From Desulfosporosinus sp. I2 (GTDB lineage: Bacteria > Bacillota > Desulfitobacteriia > Desulfitobacteriales > Desulfitobacteriaceae), in assembly GCF_000960765.1 (NCBI RefSeq), contig NZ_JYNH01000014.1:1-59839 (forward strand): a stretch of 59,839 bases of DNA. The letters are read 5' to 3'. Below, in pieces: positions 42,705 through 51,126 of the stretch. The translations under genes were made by a program, and so were the position numbers. The notes beneath the pieces were generated by a model. That model searched no databases. It was not told the origin of the DNA and saw only the letters and a list, made by a program, of their open reading frames with translations. The stretch's first letter is position 1; each line of letters starts with the position of its first letter.

Positions 42705-43211
42705 ATGGTTATGGATAATCCCGTACGCAAGCGCATTTTCGTGGACCAAAGTCGTTGTTTGGGCTGTAAAACCTGTGAATTAAGATGTGCGGTCGAACGT
42801 AGTTCGATAAGCAAATCCTTGGCAGATGCTGTCCAAGAACAAATCCTGCCAAGACCAAGGGTTTATGTTGAATGGGATGGGGAAAATTCAGCCCCTATTC
42901 AGTGCAGGCATTGTGAAGATGCCCCATGTTTAGAAATATGCTCAACCGGGGCAATGCAACGAGACGAGAAGAGTGGCTGTGTTTTTGTCGATGGCAACCA
43001 ATGTATCTCTTGTTGGATGTGTGTTATGGTTTGCCCCTATGGAGTAATTGCCCCAGCCCAAGAGAAACACTCTGCGGATAAATGTGACCAATGTTTCCAA
43101 ATGTCGCAACCCCATTGTGTAGCGGCCTGCCCGACAGGGGCTTTACAGGAAATCTCTCTTGAGGACTATGCGCTTCAGTTAAAGCAAAAAAGGCAGTCCG
43201 GGTTTGCCTAA
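42705..43211 (+). CDS. 4x[4Fe-4S] ferredoxin-type subunit (CooF/HycB-like)
   Basis: Polyferredoxin of 168 residues that would pass electrons between an oxidoreductase and a partner. Four cysteine groups are seen: CLGCKTCELRCAVE near 18, CRHCEDAPCLEIC near 70, CISCWMCVMVCPYG near 100, and CDQCFQMSQPHC with CPTG near 125. This is the CooF/HycB layout. AAGGGGGAG sets ATG 42705 inside a frame open from 42630. In true CO dehydrogenase operons cooF precedes cooS; the same order is kept here with a degenerate CooS-like gene. Confidence 0.88.
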   Translation: MVMDNPVRKRIFVDQSRCLGCKTCELRCAVERSSISKSLADAVQEQILPRPRVYVEWDGENSAPIQCRHCEDAPCLEICSTGAMQRDEKSGCVFVDGNQCISCWMCVMVCPYGVIAPAQEKHSADKCDQCFQMSQPHCVAACPTGALQEISLEDYALQLKQKRQSGFA

Positions 43212-43275
43212 GAGGGTAAAGATTTATCACTATAGTTTAAGCTTTTAGAGTTGAATAAAGGAGGGATTTTAATTC

Positions 43276-44820
43276 ATGCGTCAAGTTCGAAGAAAAACAA
43301 TGGACACAACCGCTAGAGATTATTTGTTGAAGGCGAAAAATGAGGGACTTCAACTTTCCTGGAATAAATACGAGGGCATGTTACCCCAAGATGGGTTTAG
43401 CCAATTAGGACTGAGCTGTCATGAGTGTCTACAGGGGCCTTGCCGACTAAATCCGTTTCGCCCTGAGGAAAATAGCACAGTTTGCGGTTTAGGAAATGAT
43501 GAGCTCGTCCTACTTTGGTTAACTCGGCAAGCTAGAGAAAATAGTGACTTAGTTGCCTCAGGCTCTCAAATGCTAGTGGAGCTTAGACATAAAGTCACAG
43601 CCGGCAAAGTTGACTTGGACCAACTCCAGTCAAAAGCAGCTAAATGGTCCGTTGATGGGGCAGGCTTAAGCGACTTTGTAATGGGTTTAAGCTTAAAGTT
43701 TGCCGAGTTATCATATCCTCAGGCCCAGTCTGAGGAGTCTAGCATGGGTTATTTAAAGAGGCTAGGTTCTCAACAAATTAGCTTAATGGGCTTTAATGCT
43801 GATCTGGCAGAGGTACTATATGGCCGGTGTGGAAGTCAGTCCCGCATGGTTGGGTTAGCTGTCATTAAAGAAAAAGCCGTAAACGTTTGCTTAGACGGTG
43901 CGAACCCTACGTTACTAGCTAATGCCCTCGAGTTAAGCCAAGAACTTGAGGGGGAAGCGTTCCAACGAGGCGCGAGTGATGGCCTGAACATCATTTTAGC
44001 AGGAGATTTTTCTTCGAATTTTGCGTTTAATACTTCCAGTAATCAGGGCACGATTGAATTTGCTATTTTGACCGGCCTCGTAGATTTATATCTCATCGGA
44101 GATGGGCTCGGGAAAGCAAGGATCCCTGCCGCAGGTTATCATACTGTGGTTACCTCAGTGGTATCCAGCAAAGAAGCCCTAAGAGAGGTCTTCTTGCAGG
44201 GCATTGCAGCATATAGTCAACGTGACTTAAACAAAGTAAAGGCTTCCAATCAACTCGAAAAGGCCGAAGCAGTAGGTAACCTTGATCCACAGAAGATTAA
44301 GGAGCTACTTGATCAAAGCTTGGTCAAGGGTATCTGTGTCATTGGTGGGGGGTCAAACCTTAAGCTTACAGAAGATCAAGGCACTTTGGAACTTGTTGGA
44401 AGATTAAGCGCTCAGAAAATTCTATGTCTAACCTATGGGAATTCAGCGGTAACTCTTGCCAAGTATGGCATCTTAAATTTAGAGGATCTGGGAAACAAAC
44501 TCCTGGCTGACGAGTTAGAGAGCAAGGCTGCTCCACTGATCTATAGTGTGGGTGGGGAAGGGGATGCAGCTAAGATCCTCGAATTACTCAAGGTTGCTGG
44601 AGGAGAAAAAGCGGTAGCGGTCTTCCCTGAGTTAACGAGTGCCAGAGATTTGCAAATCTCCTTAGCTTTAGCTCAAATGGGAGCTAAGGTATTTACTGGG
44701 GTACAATTACCGGTTGCAGGTAGTGTTAAGATTACAGAGGAAATCGGTAAAATCATAGAGTATTGTGGGCCAAAGGTATTAGTAGATACTGTGGCTAACT
44801 ATTTTGAAATTCAAGGGTAG
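43276..44820 (+). CDS. Degenerate CO dehydrogenase (CooS-like) protein lacking the C-cluster
   Basis: Homologue of Ni-Fe CO dehydrogenase with 514 residues against about 630. Cys48, 51, 56 and 70 (CHECLQGPC then VCG) occupy the positions of the CODH-II B-cluster. Residues 39 and 47, the D-cluster cysteines, are Asp and Ser. The expected C-cluster regions are changed: LDGANP for HGHNP, ILAGDFSSN for GICCTGN, LIGDGLG for VQCIMP, and GGGSN, LTYGNSA and SVGGEGDAA where the last three cysteines belong. CO oxidation is therefore unlikely. It probably works as a one-cluster redox or regulatory protein with the ferredoxins around it. Confidence 0.85.
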   Translation: MRQVRRKTMDTTARDYLLKAKNEGLQLSWNKYEGMLPQDGFSQLGLSCHECLQGPCRLNPFRPEENSTVCGLGNDELVLLWLTRQARENSDLVASGSQMLVELRHKVTAGKVDLDQLQSKAAKWSVDGAGLSDFVMGLSLKFAELSYPQAQSEESSMGYLKRLGSQQISLMGFNADLAEVLYGRCGSQSRMVGLAVIKEKAVNVCLDGANPTLLANALELSQELEGEAFQRGASDGLNIILAGDFSSNFAFNTSSNQGTIEFAILTGLVDLYLIGDGLGKARIPAAGYHTVVTSVVSSKEALREVFLQGIAAYSQRDLNKVKASNQLEKAEAVGNLDPQKIKELLDQSLVKGICVIGGGSNLKLTEDQGTLELVGRLSAQKILCLTYGNSAVTLAKYGILNLEDLGNKLLADELESKAAPLIYSVGGEGDAAKILELLKVAGGEKAVAVFPELTSARDLQISLALAQMGAKVFTGVQLPVAGSVKITEEIGKIIEYCGPKVLVDTVANYFEIQG

Positions 44821-44857
44821 CTTGACATAAGAGTCAAGTTGAAAGGAGGGATAAGTT

Positions 44858-45604
44858 TTGCAAATTGACGCAAAAAAGTGCGTAGGATGTGGACAGTGTA
44901 GGCCGTTTTGCACTATGGGAGTGATTAATTTCACTCGAAGTGGAAAAGGGACCAAAGTCCATTGCTATGTAGATGAAGATGAGTGTGTAGATTGTGGAAT
45001 ATGCTACCGGGCCAAGGTATGTCCAGTGGAGGCCCTTCATCAACCACTTTACGGTTGGCCACGTTCCATCAGAGGAACCTTTAGTAATCCGTTAGCTGAA
45101 CATAAGGAAACTCGCGTGCCAGGCCGTGGTACAGAAGAAATGAAAACCAATGACATTACGAATCGGTTTAAACGAGGGTACGCCGGAATGGCCGCTGAGA
45201 TGGGCCGTCCAGGTACGGGAGCACGTATGAGTGAAGCAGAAAAAGTATTCAAAGCCTTAGCAAAATTGGGTGTAGAGTTTGAACCCAATAATCCTTTGAC
45301 AGGGTTACTCAAAGATAAAGCAACTGGGGAGATGAACCCTGAGGTACTTAATGAAAAGGTGCTTTCCGCCATCATTGAAATGATTATCCCCTTAGATAAG
45401 GTGCTCCCAGTCCTTGAAACGATGGAAAGGGTGGCAGAGGAGATCAATACGGTTTTTTCAATTGATTTAGTGGCGAGGGTCGATGAGGATTTTTCCGTTC
45501 CAACGAAACGAATTATGAATGAAAACCATAAATGGTTTGCCATCAACGGAAAAACCAATTTAGGGTTAGGCCACATGAACGTGAAGGGAGCGGTTGAAAA
45601 ATGA
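44858..45604 (+). CDS. 4Fe-4S dicluster protein with uncharacterised C-terminal domain
   Basis: A 248-residue protein. The first 70 residues are a ferredoxin: CVGCGQCRPFCTMG at 8 and CVDCGICYRAKVCPVEAL near 44. The rest (about 75-248) has no cysteine and I do not recognise it; it contains GYAGMAAEMGRPGTGARMSE and PTKRIMNENHKWFAINGKTN. GGAGGG precedes TTG 44858. It overlaps the next gene by 4 bases. It looks like an electron carrier fused to a binding or scaffold domain belonging to this CODH-like system. Confidence 0.78.
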   Translation: MQIDAKKCVGCGQCRPFCTMGVINFTRSGKGTKVHCYVDEDECVDCGICYRAKVCPVEALHQPLYGWPRSIRGTFSNPLAEHKETRVPGRGTEEMKTNDITNRFKRGYAGMAAEMGRPGTGARMSEAEKVFKALAKLGVEFEPNNPLTGLLKDKATGEMNPEVLNEKVLSAIIEMIIPLDKVLPVLETMERVAEEINTVFSIDLVARVDEDFSVPTKRIMNENHKWFAINGKTNLGLGHMNVKGAVEK

Positions 45605-46242
45605 GCCATACCCTTCATCGACACGGAAATGAAGACAATTTACAACAAGATTATATAGTTTTTTCTATGACTGCCAAAGGGTTTAATGAAGTTAATTCTA
45701 GACATGCTTTACAGGACTTTTTACGAATTCTTGATAAATATGAACACGTTAATATGGGGGATATGAAAACCGGTGGGAAGTTTCTCGTCAATAAGGATCA
45801 AATCATCAATAATGTTGCAGATACCTCGATCGTGCACGCTGTGTTTTCGGATCGTGGGCAGCTTAGAGACGTTCTAAAAGAACTTAAAGAAGCAGACCTC
45901 GGAGTTTCAGTGATTGTTTCAGGAATCGTTGAGCATGTAGAACAGGCTTGTCAGGAAGCGGGGATTGATCCTCACACGGTTGAATACTCAGTCGGAATTC
46001 GCGGTAAACTTACGAGGCTTCCCGAGGATGAGCTCCTTGAAATTACGACTATGTGTGGGCATGGTATGGTTTCACAACATTTAGTTCGGCAAATGTTGCT
46101 CGATCTCAAACGGGGTAGACGCACGGCTCAAGAAGCAGGAGAATATTTGGCCACTCCGTGTGTGTGTGGAGTCTTTAATCCTAAAAGGGCACAGAGACTC
46201 CTTGAGGAATTAGCTGAAGTATGGTGCTTTGACGAAGTATAG
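45601..46242 (+). CDS. Uncharacterised protein of the CODH-like cluster
   Basis: A soluble 213-residue protein with no family that I recognise. Residues 15-130 look like mixed alpha/beta (VFSMTAKGFNEVNSRHAL). The C-terminal third has conserved-looking cysteines, TTMCGHGMVSQHLV near 155 and ATPCVCGVFNPKRA near 185, that could bind a metal or cluster. ATG 45601 overlaps the previous stop, so it is translationally coupled. It probably acts together with the preceding dicluster protein. Confidence 0.75.
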   Translation: MSHTLHRHGNEDNLQQDYIVFSMTAKGFNEVNSRHALQDFLRILDKYEHVNMGDMKTGGKFLVNKDQIINNVADTSIVHAVFSDRGQLRDVLKELKEADLGVSVIVSGIVEHVEQACQEAGIDPHTVEYSVGIRGKLTRLPEDELLEITTMCGHGMVSQHLVRQMLLDLKRGRRTAQEAGEYLATPCVCGVFNPKRAQRLLEELAEVWCFDEV

Positions 46243-46258
46243 ACAGGGGGTTACACCA

Positions 46259-47473
46259 TTGGTTTATGTGATAGTGGGTAATGGCCCTGCGGGGACAAAT
46301 GCGATCGAACAGATCCGCAACATCGACCCAACGGGAAAAATTATCTTGATAGCTCAAGAGGCTAACCTGCCGTATAGCCGAATTACAACCCCGGAATATA
46401 TGACAAATGAGCTTGAAGAACAAGATATTTATATTAGAAATGCTGATTTCTACGAGAACTATGACGTTGAAACTCGGCTTGGGCACAGGTTGGAGCAAGT
46501 CCTGGCGCAGGAGAACGTGGTTATCTTAGAGGACGGCGAGAGAATCTCCTATGATAAGCTTTTGCTTGCTACAGGTTCCCGACCCTTTATTCCCCGCTGG
46601 ATTGATCTAAAGATTGAAGGGGTATTTTCCCTTTGGAATAAAGCAGATTCCGAGGAGATAAACTCATTCTTGCCCCAAGTTAAAAATGCTGTGATCATCG
46701 GTGGGGGTCTCGGGGGTTTACAGGCCGCCCGTGCTTTAAATGCCTACGGCATAAACGTAAGTGTAGTGGAAATGGCGAACCGTCTAATGCCAGGACAACT
46801 AGATCAAGCTGCTGGAGATATGCTGCTAAAAGCCCTAGCGAACCATGGGGTACAGGTTTTCCTAGGGACCGAGGTTAAATCTGTACAGGTTAAAGATAAC
46901 AAGGTTGAGGGAGTTCAAACAGCTGATCATTTCCTAGAAGCTGAGCTCGTGATCATAGCTGTTGGAGTAAGACCCAATCTAGAGTTTTTGACTGAAAGTG
47001 GAGTGCAACTTGAAAAGGGGATTGTCGTCAACGAATTCATGCAATCAAGTGTCCCGACAATCTATGCCGCAGGGGATATCGCTCAAGCTAAAAGCCTTCT
47101 TACCGGCGAATCAATGCTCAGGGCGTTATGGCTGACAGCAGTTCAACAGGGTAAAATCGCCGGGGCTTGTATGGCCGGAGCGAGGACAGCTTATCCAGGC
47201 AGTCATGCGATGAACTCCATTCAACTTTTTGGCCTGCCGATTATTTCCTTGGGCAGAATTGATGGAGGCCCAGGCGTGGAAGAAGTGATTTTGAGCCAGC
47301 CCTCTTCAGGGGTCTATCAAAAGCTTTTACTCGAAGATGGGCGCTTAACAGGTCTCTTATTTGCGGGGGAAGTTCAGGAAGCTGGCATAATGTATCACAA
47401 ATTAGGACAGCTGCTTAACCAAGGATATTGGGGTTTCTTAAGAGTGCTCGATGTGGAGGACATGCTGGCTTAA
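46259..47473 (+). CDS. FAD-dependent NAD(P) oxidoreductase
   Basis: Two-dinucleotide-fold flavoprotein of the ferredoxin/rubredoxin reductase (NirB-like) type, 404 residues. FAD binds at YVIVGNGPAGTNAIEQI at the start, the NAD(P) fold is VIIGGGLGGLQAARALNAYG near 145, and the second FAD motif is TIYAAGDIAQA near 270. A LPYSRITTPEY segment is present. ACAGGGGG selects TTG 46259; an upstream TTG at 46229 overlaps the previous gene. It would link NAD(P)H to the ferredoxins of this cluster. No redox-active Cys pair is seen. Confidence 0.88.
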   Translation: MVYVIVGNGPAGTNAIEQIRNIDPTGKIILIAQEANLPYSRITTPEYMTNELEEQDIYIRNADFYENYDVETRLGHRLEQVLAQENVVILEDGERISYDKLLLATGSRPFIPRWIDLKIEGVFSLWNKADSEEINSFLPQVKNAVIIGGGLGGLQAARALNAYGINVSVVEMANRLMPGQLDQAAGDMLLKALANHGVQVFLGTEVKSVQVKDNKVEGVQTADHFLEAELVIIAVGVRPNLEFLTESGVQLEKGIVVNEFMQSSVPTIYAAGDIAQAKSLLTGESMLRALWLTAVQQGKIAGACMAGARTAYPGSHAMNSIQLFGLPIISLGRIDGGPGVEEVILSQPSSGVYQKLLLEDGRLTGLLFAGEVQEAGIMYHKLGQLLNQGYWGFLRVLDVEDMLA

Positions 47474-47501
47474 ACCAAATTTGCAAATAGGAGTGTATTT
47501 A

Positions 47502-48488
47502 ATGGGAATAACGACTAAAGCTGCTTTACTCAATAAAGCGTACGACATTTTTCTTGTCGAGCGTAATTTAGAATGTGGGCCTGATGAGGTTTTAGTAAAA
47601 AACCATTTGATTGGAATTTGTGGGTCGGATAAAACCTTTTACAGAGGGCAAATGCCCCCCCAGACAGCTGAGTTTAGACAAAAGCCTGAGTTTCCCTTCA
47701 AATTAGGACACGAGAGCGGCGGTATCGTCGTAGAAGTTGGCTCTAGGGTCAGGGAATATAAAGTCGGGGACCAAGTTATTGCCTTTGGTTGGAATAATAA
47801 TCTGGCTGAGTACTTTAAAGCAAAAGAATGGGAACTCCAACCGGTACCGGAAGGTTTAGAACCAGATTTGGCGGCTTTGGGTGAGCCTATCTCCTGTGCC
47901 ATGTATTCCGGCATGAACTCAGGTGTCCAATTAGGGGATACTGTTGTGGTTATGGGTGGCGGCTTTGCAGGTCAGATCATCGCTCAATGTGCGAAACAAA
48001 AGGGCGCTGAGAAAGTCATTGTCGTCGATGTGTTAGAAGGTAAATTAGCACTGGCTAAGAAACTTGGTGCGGATATCGTCATAAATTCCACACAACAAGA
48101 GGCTACTCAGTTAATTGCTGAGTTAACTAAAGGAAAAGGTGCAGATGTCGTGGTGGAGGCGGCAGGCAGCCAAGAATCCATTAATATGTGCACCAAAATG
48201 CTTAGGCATAATGGAAAGTTTGTGTGGTATAGTTGGATTACCCAACCGGTTACGTTGGATATCAGCCGGTGGCATGACGATGGTTTAGAATTTATCAATA
48301 CCTGCCTCGTTCATCATTCCTGGCGTGAACGATTTGTCTGGACTCCCAAAACCCTTCGGCCAGTCCTGCAAGGGCTGATTGATATAAAATCGTTGATCAC
48401 CCATGAGTTTAAACTCGAACAGATTACAGAAGCCTTTGATTTAGTGGATAAAGATGATACGGCGATAAAAGTCATCTTACGTCCATAA
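47502..48488 (+). CDS. Zinc-dependent medium-chain dehydrogenase
   Basis: MDR-family alcohol/polyol dehydrogenase of 328 residues. Catalytic zinc ligands are Cys in GICGSDKTF near 38 and His-Glu in LGHESGG near 67; the NAD fold is VVVMGGGFAGQIIAQ near 155. The usual structural-zinc four-Cys lobe is absent. AGGAG precedes ATG 47502, 28 bases after the flavoprotein. It is the last gene of the CODH-like operon, followed by a terminator, so it may provide or use the reducing power of this cluster. The substrate is unknown. Confidence 0.88.
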   Translation: MGITTKAALLNKAYDIFLVERNLECGPDEVLVKNHLIGICGSDKTFYRGQMPPQTAEFRQKPEFPFKLGHESGGIVVEVGSRVREYKVGDQVIAFGWNNNLAEYFKAKEWELQPVPEGLEPDLAALGEPISCAMYSGMNSGVQLGDTVVVMGGGFAGQIIAQCAKQKGAEKVIVVDVLEGKLALAKKLGADIVINSTQQEATQLIAELTKGKGADVVVEAAGSQESINMCTKMLRHNGKFVWYSWITQPVTLDISRWHDDGLEFINTCLVHHSWRERFVWTPKTLRPVLQGLIDIKSLITHEFKLEQITEAFDLVDKDDTAIKVILRP

Positions 48489-48566
48489 GAATTAAATAGT
48501 TAAGGATTTTTAGGACGAAGAAGCAGGGTTAGTCAACTTGGGGGAGAATAACTAAGTAATTGAACT

Positions 48567-48604
48567 GAGCGAGGGCTTCGGGAGGAATACTGAAGCCCTT
48601 GCTC
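48567..48604 (+). terminator. Terminator hairpin after the CODH-like cluster
   Basis: GAGCGAGGGCTTC (48567-48579) pairs with GAAGCCCTTGCTC (48592-48604), with one G-U pair and a 12-base loop, followed by a short pyrimidine run (CTATTTACTT). Confidence 0.75.
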
Positions 48605-48652
48605 CTATTTACTTCCAGGTCATCAGTATTATAGAAGGGATGTTGATTATCC

Positions 48653-49912
48653 ATGATCGTCATGGCAAAAATCCTAAGCACCTTGTTCCTCGTCGTTTGG
48701 CTTCTTCGGAGGCGCGTTCAAATCGGGCATGCTATGTTAGCAGGCTCGATTATCATTTTTATAATTGCTTCGCCTACGTGGGATAAGGCAGCTACTGCAC
48801 TTCAGGCCACCTTGCTGGAAACTAGTACTTGGGAAGTTGTCTTAGCAATGTTTTTTGTCATGTGCCTTGAACATCTTTTGCGGACGAGTGGCACCATAGA
48901 AGGTTTTATGACTTCTATGAAAGCATTGCTGCGCAGTGACCGAGTCCTACTTGTCCTCATGCCCGCTTTCTTAGGCCTACTTCCCTCGCTGGGTGGAGCG
49001 ATGTTCTCGGCACCCATGGTCGAGCACGTTAGCCAAAAGTACCCGCTCACTCCGGAAAACAAGGTGACCATTAACTACTGGTTTCGCCATATTTGGGAAT
49101 ATGCAAACCCCATTGTTCCAGCCTTAATCCTCGGTAGTCAAATTACATCGATTCCCTTAGGTTCCTTAGTGACTCATATGGGAGGATATACCTTCTTGGC
49201 ACTGATCCTTGGTTGGATATTCCTTCTAACCGGGAAGAAATTTCGTCCACAAAAGCAGCTGAATAATCTAACTAAACTTGAAGTTCCTAATTCGCCGGGA
49301 ACCAATCTTTTTGAAGCATCTTCGCTTAAAACTTCCTCGGGCTCTATACGTTGCGTTCTCCTGGCAATTGGCCCGATAATCGCCAATCTCGTCCTCGTCG
49401 TCAGCTTCCAATTAAGTGCAGCGGTTTCCATGGGATTGGTCGTTTTCGGTATGGTTGCAATCTTGCGCTTAGAAAGGAAACAAGTCATCAAAATGTTGAC
49501 CCATTCTTTTGATAAGAAACTTCTGTGGGGAATTCTCAGCATCATGCTTTTTCAACACGTCCTTACAGTGTCAGGCTTGGTTCAGGAAATAGTCGTACTT
49601 TTCCAAGGCACAAATCTTCCCATCGCCATTATGATTGGGCTCTGTGCTTTGATGGTCGGAATCCTCACCGGATCACCCCAAGGCGTTGTTGCTATCACGT
49701 TTCCCATTATCGCTGTTCTAGCACCCGGTAGTATTAATACTGCCACGACCGCCTATGTTATGGGTATTGCTGGGTCGATGCTTTCGCCGGCACATCTTTG
49801 CCTTATTGTAACAGGAGAGTACTTCAAAGGGGACATCTTCAAGTCCCTGCGTCCTGTTCTTCTGCTCGAAGGAATTATCTTGACGGTTGTTCTGATAACT
49901 CTCTACATATAA
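48653..49912 (+). CDS. DUF401 family membrane protein
   Basis: A 419-residue integral membrane protein with about ten helices. It resembles DUF401, an IT-superfamily-like permease group of unknown substrate, with LPSLGGAMFSAPMVEH near 120, NYWFRHIWEYANPIVPALIL near 145 and GILTGSPQGVVAITFPII near 335. ATG 48653 is used; ATG 48662 is an alternative. It stands alone between a terminator and broken genes. It may export or import small acids, but nothing here shows the substrate. Confidence 0.8.
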   Translation: MIVMAKILSTLFLVVWLLRRRVQIGHAMLAGSIIIFIIASPTWDKAATALQATLLETSTWEVVLAMFFVMCLEHLLRTSGTIEGFMTSMKALLRSDRVLLVLMPAFLGLLPSLGGAMFSAPMVEHVSQKYPLTPENKVTINYWFRHIWEYANPIVPALILGSQITSIPLGSLVTHMGGYTFLALILGWIFLLTGKKFRPQKQLNNLTKLEVPNSPGTNLFEASSLKTSSGSIRCVLLAIGPIIANLVLVVSFQLSAAVSMGLVVFGMVAILRLERKQVIKMLTHSFDKKLLWGILSIMLFQHVLTVSGLVQEIVVLFQGTNLPIAIMIGLCALMVGILTGSPQGVVAITFPIIAVLAPGSINTATTAYVMGIAGSMLSPAHLCLIVTGEYFKGDIFKSLRPVLLLEGIILTVVLITLYI

Positions 49913-50021
49913 AATGGAAGTTTAGATTAATTAATATTTTTTTATAGAGTTTTAATTGCTTTAAAGCGAGTTTAAACACTCCCTCTAATCATTATGTAAA
50001 CAAAAAAAGGGGGCCGTTTAG

Positions 50022-50189
50022 ATGAGTAAAAGGAAACTTATGTACGATGTTGATGGGGAAATGAATATTACGGAGATAGTGCCACTGTACCTGTACATGT
50101 TCAAAAAATAAGAAAAGATTGAAAAAGACCCATCTAATCCAGAATTTATTGAAACTTTATGGGGAACGGGCTATAGATTTAATTCCTAA
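50022..50189 (+). pseudogene. Decayed OmpR-family response-regulator C-terminus
   Basis: Bases 50075-50113 read DSATVPVHVQKIR, and after a one-base shift in the A-run at 50113-50117 the frame continues KIEKDPSNPEFIETLWGTGYRFNS and a stop at 50189. This is the final helix and wing of an OmpR/PhoB DNA-binding domain. A 29-codon frame starts at ATG 50022 after AAGGGGG but stops early. The receiver and first helices are absent, so the gene is a relic. Confidence 0.8.
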
Positions 50190-50244
50190 ATGTAAGAACC
50201 ACTATCTACAAGACAGTTTTTAATGCCCCTGTAGAAACGATTAC

Positions 50245-51108
50245 TTAGAAGCCGGTATATAGGCTTTTGGAATTATATACGACTTCCTTAATGTTGAACT
50301 TTGCATAACAATAATCCCCTTCTGGCAAATGCCATATACCTTCTCCGTAGGTTGGAAGTTTAAATCCATTAAAATCTTTGTAATCTCCGACTGGAGTTGA
50401 CCATTGTGCCCTTTGATAGGTGTTACCGAGGGTCATGTACCGATCGTCTGTGATAAAATTGGTTAATTCACCTAGGGTATTAAAATATAAGGTTGCTGAT
50501 ACTATACAGCCATTATCATTGAAGGTCGCCTTAGCTGTTAATGAATCAATGCTTTCCCATTGGATTCTTTGATCGATCAGGGTAGCAGGAGCCATTAAAC
50601 ACATATCATTCAACAAGGTGACCGCTTCCCCAATATCCATTTCGGGACCGGAAGCATCGGCCACGGTAAATAAGCCTCCTAATTTTATCAACATATTACC
50701 TTTTCCCTGCTTATAAGAATCTAGACCTATTACAGAGATTCCAACCATCTTAGCCTTGATAAAAACATTCTAGCAGGATTATCGACAAAGTTATATTGTT
50801 CGGTTTTAACCGGGATCCAATCCTTTTTTGGATCCATCTTCATTTCACCTTCAAAGCTGATTCTGAAATTCTGTACTTTTTCCTTACCCACTACGCCCAC
50901 ATAGTTAAGATATCGTTGAACGGGTGTAGGCATATGCTTAATATCCCGTTCACTTAAGATTGAAGCTTTTATTGTACCAACACGAGTTAAGGCTTGCAAC
51001 ACTTCAGCCTCATAGGTCCTCTTAATAGTTTGGGATTTGTAAATTAAGAAAGATAAAGTTAAGATCGCTATGAATATTAGAATTGAGAGAAGATAGTTTT
51101 TTTTCCAT
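50245..51108 (-). pseudogene. DUF6544-like protein, interrupted by two frameshifts
   Basis: Three frames together make about 287 codons. From ATG 51108 the frame runs MEKK, then a shift in an eight-A run (51097-51104 region) gives a membrane helix (LSILIFIAILTLSFLIY) and continues to about 50745. There a T5 run needs one more base to join NPARMF to IKAKMVGISVIGL. The rest reads LIDQRIQWESIDSL and GNTYQRAQWSTPVGDYKDF, features I recall from DUF6544 proteins. Both lesions are in homopolymers, so base-calling error is as likely as real decay. Function unknown. Confidence 0.7.
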
Positions 51109-51126
51109 TGCTGAAGACACCTTCAA

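Noticed and set aside
43276-44820. Calling this gene a functional CO dehydrogenase or a hybrid-cluster protein
   Set aside because: The C-cluster ligands needed for CO chemistry are absent. A hybrid-cluster protein would also need a conserved His/Glu/Cys set for its cluster, which I do not see.
45049-45624. 191-codon minus-strand frame opposite the dicluster ferredoxin gene
   Set aside because: Shadow frame with Ser/Pro bias. The plus strand has ferredoxin motifs and coupled overlaps.
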